Part shown: positions 57,673 through 64,000 of the stretch, in pieces
Layout: each line of letters opens with the position of its first letter
Numbering within the stretch: the first letter of the stretch is position 1
Assembly (NCBI GenBank): GCA_026168455.1
Contig: CM047430.1
Span: forward strand, 26,926,735 to 26,990,734
Source of the DNA: Theocolax elegans
Taxonomy: Eukaryota; Arthropoda; Insecta; Hymenoptera; Cerocephalidae
Length of the DNA stretch: 64,000 bases
Direction of reading: 5' to 3'
Program-made: the position numbers and the translations under genes
Notes under the pieces: model-generated
Told to the model about the DNA's origin: nothing
The model's input: the letters and a program-made list of their open reading frames with translations, nothing else
Databases searched by the model: none

Positions 57673-57702
57673 GTGCAACGCTACTTTTTGTCGGCCGAAT
57701 AA
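57673..57702 (+). CDS. Candidate sNPF terminal exon, copy C
   Basis: VQRYFLSAE and stop after the same acceptor as copy B. As the last of three, this would be the natural terminal exon if all exon 3 copies are joined. The alternative 63-codon frame is broken here by a one-base deletion (GTTATAAC for GTTATTAAC). Confidence 0.35.
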   Translation: MQRYFLSAE

Positions 57703-58849
57703 TTAAATAAATTAACGAACCGACGGAGGTTCCGCCGTTGCGACGTTCGGAATGGCTATATCGCCAATTTATATATAACAGGGTGCCTGGTGTTATAACA
57801 ACAATATTATCAAATTACCACACAATAACCCGGCAACACTTCCTCCCGACTTCGCGTCACAGAGGGAATCCCGATGGCTGATCGCCTCGGCTTTTAGAAT
57901 AAATGCAAATAATCTTTAAAAAACACTCACGAATTTAATTTAACCACAACTGTAAATTTATTCCAATAAATTAATAATATACAAATTTATAAAAATTCCG
58001 GCACTGACTGTACAAATAATAACCGATCGCGACCGACACGCATACGTGCACACGATCGCTCACTCATTCTAGATCCGTCCGGCGGTTAATAAAAATATAT
58101 ATCAATATATTAAACTCGGCCTCCCGTCGAGTTAACCATAAATAATACTCGCCTAATTAAATAAATCTCCGCTGCTCTAACCTCAACTCTATTCGACGAC
58201 TACTCTACTCTACTCTAAGCGCGGTCCAGAAAAAAAACTACTAAACTGGCTGCTGCTTATCTACTACAACTCAAGAGAAAAATAAGAAAGTTAGTGGTTG
58301 GTCGGACGATCAAGTAGCGAATGCTCGAGACCGGTTTCGTCATCTAGCCCGCGCCGTGGCTTGATCCTTCCCAAAAATAAGGATTTTCCTCCCCATCCTA
58401 TCGCTATCTTTATCTCACCTATTACTCCTTTATCTACTGGCGTTGATTAGGGTGTTGATTGCGTGATCGTACGCGTATTCGGCCTTGATCTTGTTCCGTC
58501 AAGGCCGATTAACCAACAGTAGTGCAATCATCCTTGGCACTCGAAGGGCGCGCAATACAAATAATTAATTACCATATCGGTAACCCAGTCGGTGCTGTCG
58601 GCCCATGCCTACCGGCTATATAAATCCTACTACTACTCACAACACACTCATACTTCAATTAAAAATAATTATCCCACCTCTATTTACAAATATATACAGC
58701 TTAAAAATTAATTGTGATTTGTTCCAAGTTCTACCAACGCATCTATATATTTTTAATTAATTAATTACCGGCGCGGAATAAATAAAATAATAAATTAACG
58801 TCCGGCTAGTATGTATACGTGCGCGCACTATACAATAGTATATACACAT

Positions 58850-59290
58850 GTGTGCGTGCGCCGTATATAGCTATTCTAATATGCCGCCGTATACCTTACA
58901 CGCATACATTAGATATACGCCATCGGTGCCACGCTCCCCTGTGTAGTTGCGCAAGATGTTCAAGCGTGCGCGCACCCGTGCGCCATCTCCGCCATCGTCG
59001 TCTACTGCGCACGTGTGACGGTTGAGTTTAGGACGCCGCCTAACCTCCCGTCGTGTTGTCATTAACAGCTAGCTACGCCAGATATCGCGGGACAACCTGA
59101 TCTCGGTCCCTAGCCCACGGTACCTCTCGGCCGTGGTCTGGCTCGTCTTCGACGTATCTTTCCGTGGACCGGATGCGTGATCTCCGTTCTGTCACTACAA
59201 TATACCCGTGCCGCGGTATTAGTGTTTTTCATAAGTGCATCTGTGCACTTCGGTCCGCCGGCGAAGGAATCGCTATCTGCTGCGCGATTG
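58850..59290. other. GC-rich block inside unit beta
   Basis: Rich in CpG, with repeated GTGCG/CGCAC and short inverted repeats, about 230 bp downstream of the TATA-like CCGGCTATATAAATCC. Open frames on both strands (58819-59025 plus, 58871-59062 minus) have compositions expected from GC-rich DNA and no motifs. A promoter/5' exon or an LTR-type regulatory region is possible; not resolved. Confidence 0.35.
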
Positions 59291-60037
59291 CGATCTAAGT
59301 GTTTAAATTATGTGTGTAAATACAAGTCATGTAAATTTATTATGCGTTGTACATTTTTACGTCACAAAGGTGCAGAGAGAAAGACCACATAGTATTACAG
59401 GAAAAGGATTTTTTAGAACCAAAAATGTAGAATTTATCTATATTGTAAAGTGGTACTATAGATCACTTGATGAATAAACTACTATATCTAGTAGTTCTTA
59501 AAAGTCATATTATTGTTGCTCTAGAATGGGCTGATGTTTTATAAACTAGTAGACTAAAACATAAGTAAAAACATACAATGTTATATGAAATGTTGTTTTT
59601 GCATAAAACTTTCCCTAACTTCCTTAAAAAATGGATCTACAAAGAATTAAAAATAACATTCACAAATTGCTTTGAAAAAGGACGTTTTAATCATTTACAT
59701 ATGGTTCTATCATCAGGCACAGACAATTTAATGTAACAGTAACTTATAACATATTTTTAATGAGTGAATTAAAAGTTCGCTTATATAACTTAAGTTACAG
59801 ATCAATCGAAACTTTTAAATTACCTTCTTGAATGATCTGTAAAAGGATTTTCACAGCGTCATTGATCAAAGATATTAAACTTTGAAGAATTATATGGTCA
59901 TTTTTACACTATACTGATTAATGTGGAATGAAAGAAGGTTATATATTTCTTAACTACACTTTTTCTTACTCGAACATTTCTCAATACCACGTATATTTCT
60001 ACTTGAGTATTTATCTGTGTGTTTGATGTTATATATG

Positions 60038-60152
60038 TCAACTCACAATGGATGCTGGGAAGGTCACTACAGCATCCCAACTTTCTTGCGAACCAAGAAG
60101 GCACATCCCGATGCCCTCTGGTGTTAAAGGCCCCTTCCAAAAAGTTTGAAAA
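60038..60152 (-). pseudogene. R1-like LINE ORF2 3' end, copied piece
   Basis: Minus strand: FWKGPLTPEGIGM, LLGSQESWDAVVTF, ending ASIVS and TGA at 60038. Identical to the end of the LINE at 62262. It was carried here by the beta duplication, whose breakpoint cuts the LINE reading frame. Confidence 0.7.
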
Positions 60153-62380
60153 TCACTCACGAATTTAATTTAACCACAACTGTAAATTTATTCCAATAAA
60201 TTAAATAATATACAAATTTATAAAATTCCGGCACTGACTGTACAAATAATAACCGATCGCGACCGACACGCATACGTGCACACGATCGCTCACTCATTCT
60301 AGATCCGTCCGGCGGTTAATAAAATATATATCAATATATTAAACTCGGCCTCCCGTCGAGTTAACCATAAAATACTCGCCTAATTAAATAAATCTCCGCT
60401 GCTCTAACCTCAACTCTATTCGACGACTACTATACTCTACTCTAAGCGCGGTCCAGAAAAAAAACTACTAAACTGGCTGCTAGGCTTATCTACTACAAAC
60501 TCAAGAGAAAAATAAGAAAGTTAGTGGTTGGTCGGACGATCAAGTAGCGAATGCTCGAGACCGGTTTCGTCATCTAGCCCGCGCCGTGGCTTGATCCTTC
60601 CCAAAAATAAGGATTTTCCTCCCCACTCCTATCGCTATCTTTATCTCACCTATTACTCCTTTTATCTACTGGCGTTGATTAGGGTGATTGATTGCGTGAT
60701 CGGTACGCGTATTCGGCCTTGATCTTGTATCCGTCAAGGCCGATTAACCAACATTAGTGTCAATCATCCTTGGCACTCGAGGGCGCGCAATACAAATAAT
60801 TAATTACCATATCGGTAACCCAGTCGGTGCTGTCGGCCCATGCCTACCGGCTATATAAATCCTACTACTACTCACAACACACTCATACTTCAATTAAAAA
60901 TAATTATCCCACCTCTATTTACAAATATATACAGCTTAAAAATTAATTGTGATTTGTTCCAAGTTCTACCAACGCATCTATATATTTTTAATTAATTAAT
61001 TACCGGCGCGGAATAAATAAAATAATAAATTAACGTCCGGCTAGTATGTATACGTGCGCGCACTATACAATAGTATATACACATGTGTGCGTGCGCCGTA
61101 TATAGCTATTCTAATATGCCGCCGTATACCTTACACGCATACATTAGATATACGCCATCGGTGCCACGCTCCCCTGTGTAGTTGCGCAAGATGTTCAAGC
61201 GTGCGCGCACCCGTGCGCCATTTCCGCCATCGTCGTCTACTGCGCACGTGTGACGGTTGAGTTTAGGACGCCGCCTAACCTCCCGTCGTGTTGTCATTAA
61301 CAGCTAGCTACGCCAGATATCGCGGGACAACCTGATCTCGGTCCCTAGCCCACGGTACCTCTCGGCCGTGGTCTGGCTCGTCTTCGACGTATCTTTCCGT
61401 GGACCGGATGCGTGATCTCCGTTCTGTCACTACAATATACCCGTGCCGCGGGTATTAGTGTTTTTCATAAGTGCATCTGTGCACTTCGGTCCGCCGGCGA
61501 AGGAATCGCTATCTGCTGCGCGATCGCGATCTAAGTGTTTAAATTATGTGTGTAAATACAAGTCATGTGAATTCATTATGCGTTGTACATTTTTACGTCA
61601 CAAAGGTACAGAGAGAAAGACCTCATAGTATTACAGGAAAAGGATTTTTTAGAACCAAAATGTAGAATTTATCTATATTGTAAAGTGGTACTAATAGATC
61701 ACTTGATGAATAAACTACTATATTTAGTAGTTCTTAAAAGTCATATTATTGTTTGCTCTAAAATGGGCTGATGTTTTATAAACTAGTAGACTAAAACTAA
61801 AGTAAAAACATACAATGTTATATGAAATGTTGTTTTTGCATAAAACTTTCCTAACTTCCTTAAAAAATGATTCTACAAAGAATTAAAAAAAACATTCACA
61901 AATTCTTTGAAAAAGGACTTTTAATATTTACATAATGGTCTATCTCAGGCACAGACAATTTAATGTAAACAGTAATTATAATATTTTTTAATGAGTGAAT
62001 TAAAAGTTCGCTTATAAACTTAAGTTACAGATCAATCGAAAACTTTTTAAATTACCTTTTGAATGATCTGTAAAAGGTTTTCACAGCGTCATTTGATCAA
62101 AGATATTAAACTTTGAAGAATTATATGGTCTATTTTTACTATAATGAATTAATGTGGAATGAAAGAGGTTTAATTTCTTACTACACTTTTTCTTACTCAA
62201 TTTCTCAATACCACGTATATTTCTACTTGAGTATTTATCTGTGTGTTTGATGTTATATATGTCAACTCACAATGGATGCTGGGAAGGTCACTACAGCATC
62301 CCAACTTTCTTGCGAACCAAGAAGGCACATCCCGATGCCCTCTGGTGTTAAAGGCCCCTTCCAAAAAGTTTGAAAATCAC
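60153..62380. repeat. Unit beta, copy 2 (2.23 kb)
   Basis: Directly follows copy 1, with somewhat more small deletions in its AT-rich half (61800-62220). Its right end continues without break into the LINE body. Confidence 0.85.
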
Positions 62381-64000
62381 CCCTTTCTTCCGCGAATTGA
62401 GGACACCAGGATATGACGTGCTCTACGTCTTCGTCGGCACCAGGGCAGGTCGGGCACTCCTCGCCCCCGTATATACAGATGCGGTGCAGGTAACTGCGAA
62501 AACACGCATGCCCGGTAAACAGCTGGGTCAGGTGGAAGGTGACGTGTTTCTTACTCGTCCACTTGGCTACATCTGGGATGACGCGGTAGATCCAGCGACC
62601 TTCGCTTGCCGAATCCTATCTCTGCTGCCACAGTTCGATGGTCCTGTTTGATCACCGGCTTCACTGTTATTTTCTAAGATACGCCGACCTTTTCTATACG
62701 TATCAGCCCTCTCTATCGTCAAGAGATCGATGGGAGGAATTTCTGCGATCACCGAGAGGGCTATATCTGACACGGTTCTATAAGCATGAGCCACCCTTAA
62801 TGCGGCTATTCTGCAGGCTCACCGACAAGATGCACCGTAGCTTATATTACTTCTGAGGGCATCTGCCCAAATCATAACTCCATATAAAATTACGGAGCTT
62901 ACCACTGTCGCTAAGAGAGCCCGACGTGGCTGCCTTGGCCCTCCGATATTGGGCATTATGCCCAACAAAGCTCTAGCCACTCCTGCGGCTTTCGACCCTG
63001 CACTCAGTAGGTGTTCCTTGAATGTTAGCCGCGCATCCAAGATCACCGTATCCGCCGATCTTACAGGCTTACCATTTACAGTAAAGGTGGCGTGCCTCCT
63101 TTGCTTCGTTCTGAAGATAAGTACCGCCTCGGTCTTTTCTGCCGCCAGACACAGCCCATGGGTGTTCAACCATACAGCCACTACCGCGACAGAGACGTCT
63201 GCAAGATATTTTATCTCATCGATGCTCTTTGCGACGACGACCAAAGCCACATCGTCCGCAAAAGCCACCATCGACACTCCCTCTGGAAGCTGCTGCCTAA
63301 GCAGTCCGTCATAAACGACATTGTAAAGAAGAGGTCCCAAGACCGAACCCTGTGGTACGCCTCCGGTGATGTTATAAGAGTCCGCGTCATCCTCTGTGTC
63401 ATGGAGGAGGATACGTTCTGTGAGGTAGCTCGAGATGACTTTGCGTAGATAGAGCAGTACCTTCAATTTTTCCAATGTTGTCCCATCGAGCCGAGTTGAA
63501 GGCATTGCGGATATCCAGGGCGATGATAGCACACATGCGCCTAGAATTCCTAGTAACTCAGATGGCATTGGTGGCCAGCTCAACAACTCGACTTATAGCG
63601 TCAATAGTTGACCGCTTTTTCTGAAAATCAAACTGATTTTCAGACAGATCGCCTGCCTGTGCATTGGCTGCTTGTAGCCTGGCACAAATGACACGCTCGA
63701 ACAGCTTCCCAGCTATATCTAACAAACAGAGTGGACGGTACAAGGGAGTTAATTGAAAGCAAGCACTGAATGTGTCGGCAAAAATTTGTGACACATTCAG
63801 CGCAGCGGTCTTGATGGCCAGACCAGGTATTCCATCCGGCCCTGGAGCTTTACGGATGGATATTCTCCTTGCCGCCAATTTCGGCTCGATTATGATAATG
63901 TCTGGCGGCGCGACTGCACTGTCGGTCCCCATTAGGCCTGTCTTGACTGCCCGTTCCTGATGTTGTAGGAATAGGTGGCGCACCGCTCTGTCAAGAAAAT
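62262..64000 (-). pseudogene. R1-clade LINE ORF2 (RT and C-terminal finger), runs off the window
   Basis: Minus strand, from the window edge inward. KAPGPDGIPGLAIK and RPLCLLDIAGKLFERVI (63.9-63.7 kb). LSENQFDFQKKRSTIDAI. Motif A IIALDIRNAFNSARWDNI (about 63.53-63.48 kb, after a stop and frame change). Motif B GGVPQGSVLGPLLYN. Motif C VAFADDVALV. A GKPVRSADTVILDARLTF thumb. The C-terminal finger ECPTCPGADEDVEHVISWCP (about 62.43 kb). Then GPLTPEGIGM to the stop at 62262-62264. The order and wording are those of R1/TRAS-type LINEs. The catalytic Asp residues are kept. At least two frame breaks make it non-functional. GC content is higher than in the neighbours, suggesting a young insertion. 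Confidence 0.85.

Larger units (their letters stand above)
56207..57920 (+). repeat. Unit alpha, copy C (5' truncated)
   Basis: Begins at GATGTCACGTGACCTTACC, about 225 bp into the unit, and runs to the normal unit end. Confidence 0.9.
57921..60152. repeat. Unit beta, copy 1 (2.23 kb)
   Basis: Full unit. Left 950 bp as in copy 0, then a GC-rich block (58850-59290), AT-rich sequence, and at the right the 3' end of an R1-like LINE (minus; stop at 60038-60040). The next copy starts inside that LINE at TTGAAAATCAC|TCACG. Confidence 0.85.

Noticed and set aside
58819..61297. Duplicate GC-rich frames (68 and 63 codons) on both strands
   Set aside because: Opposing frames in CpG-rich DNA, duplicated only with the beta unit; no domain.
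62370..63448. Plus-strand frames over the R1-like LINE
   Set aside because: The minus strand has RT motifs FADD and GVPQGS; the plus frames are antisense shadows.

Overview
This is eukaryotic nuclear DNA. It is very AT-rich, almost free of long open reading frames, and dominated by decayed transposons, foldback repeats and tandem duplications. The gene content points to an insect. The one host gene I recognise encodes a short neuropeptide F (sNPF) precursor whose mature peptide is SPSLRLRF-amide, the form known from Hymenoptera and other insects. The transposon mix (Penelope-like, I/Jockey-like and R1-like LINEs, Crypton-like tyrosine recombinase, CACTA-like remnant) fits an ant, bee or wasp, but the species cannot be named from sequence alone. 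Many copies of the same repeat differ only by one-base indels in homopolymers, so this is probably a long-read assembly, and frames should be read with that in mind.

Left part (1-14.8 kb). A 2.25-kb unit lies in direct tandem duplication (165-4654), each copy holding a 420-bp foldback. A Penelope-like fragment is at 7.3-7.8 kb. From 12.4 down to 8.0 kb, on the minus strand, lies a broken Crypton-type tyrosine recombinase gene. It is split by two inserted elements with CCC... terminal inverted repeats and 2-bp target duplications. One of these is itself hit by a third such element and carries tRNA-like sequences in its arms.

Middle part (14.8-39.7 kb). A nearly full-length but dead I/Jockey-group LINE (14.8-21.3 kb, minus) has been hit by a 1.39-kb structured GC-richer retroposon with a 14-bp target duplication and by a 240-bp insert with a 7-bp one. 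Next come two adjoining foldback elements with tRNA-like cores (21.6-23.2 kb). About 9 kb of gene-poor AT-rich DNA follows, with a 1.5-kb foldback at 28.6-30.1 kb. From 33.5 to 38.2 kb there is a tandem duplication with a 30-bp minisatellite, and an inverted piece of the same satellite at 39.3 kb.

Right part (39.7-64 kb). The sNPF gene runs on the plus strand: a signal-peptide exon at 39.75 kb, an 11.2-kb intron, a coding exon at 51.04-51.23 kb carrying the first SPSLRLRF-GR, and then a 48-nt exon coding a second SPSLRLRF-GR. The 48-nt exon occurs three times because its 1.95-kb surroundings are tandemly copied. The intron is filled by large palindromic elements (41.2-47.9 kb), pieces of a Tc1-like element, a dead CACTA-like transposase and a decayed minisatellite. 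Downstream, a second unit of 2.23 kb is also multiplied (0.94 + 2.23 + 2.23 kb). Its right edge lies inside an R1-clade LINE that runs off the window on the minus strand.
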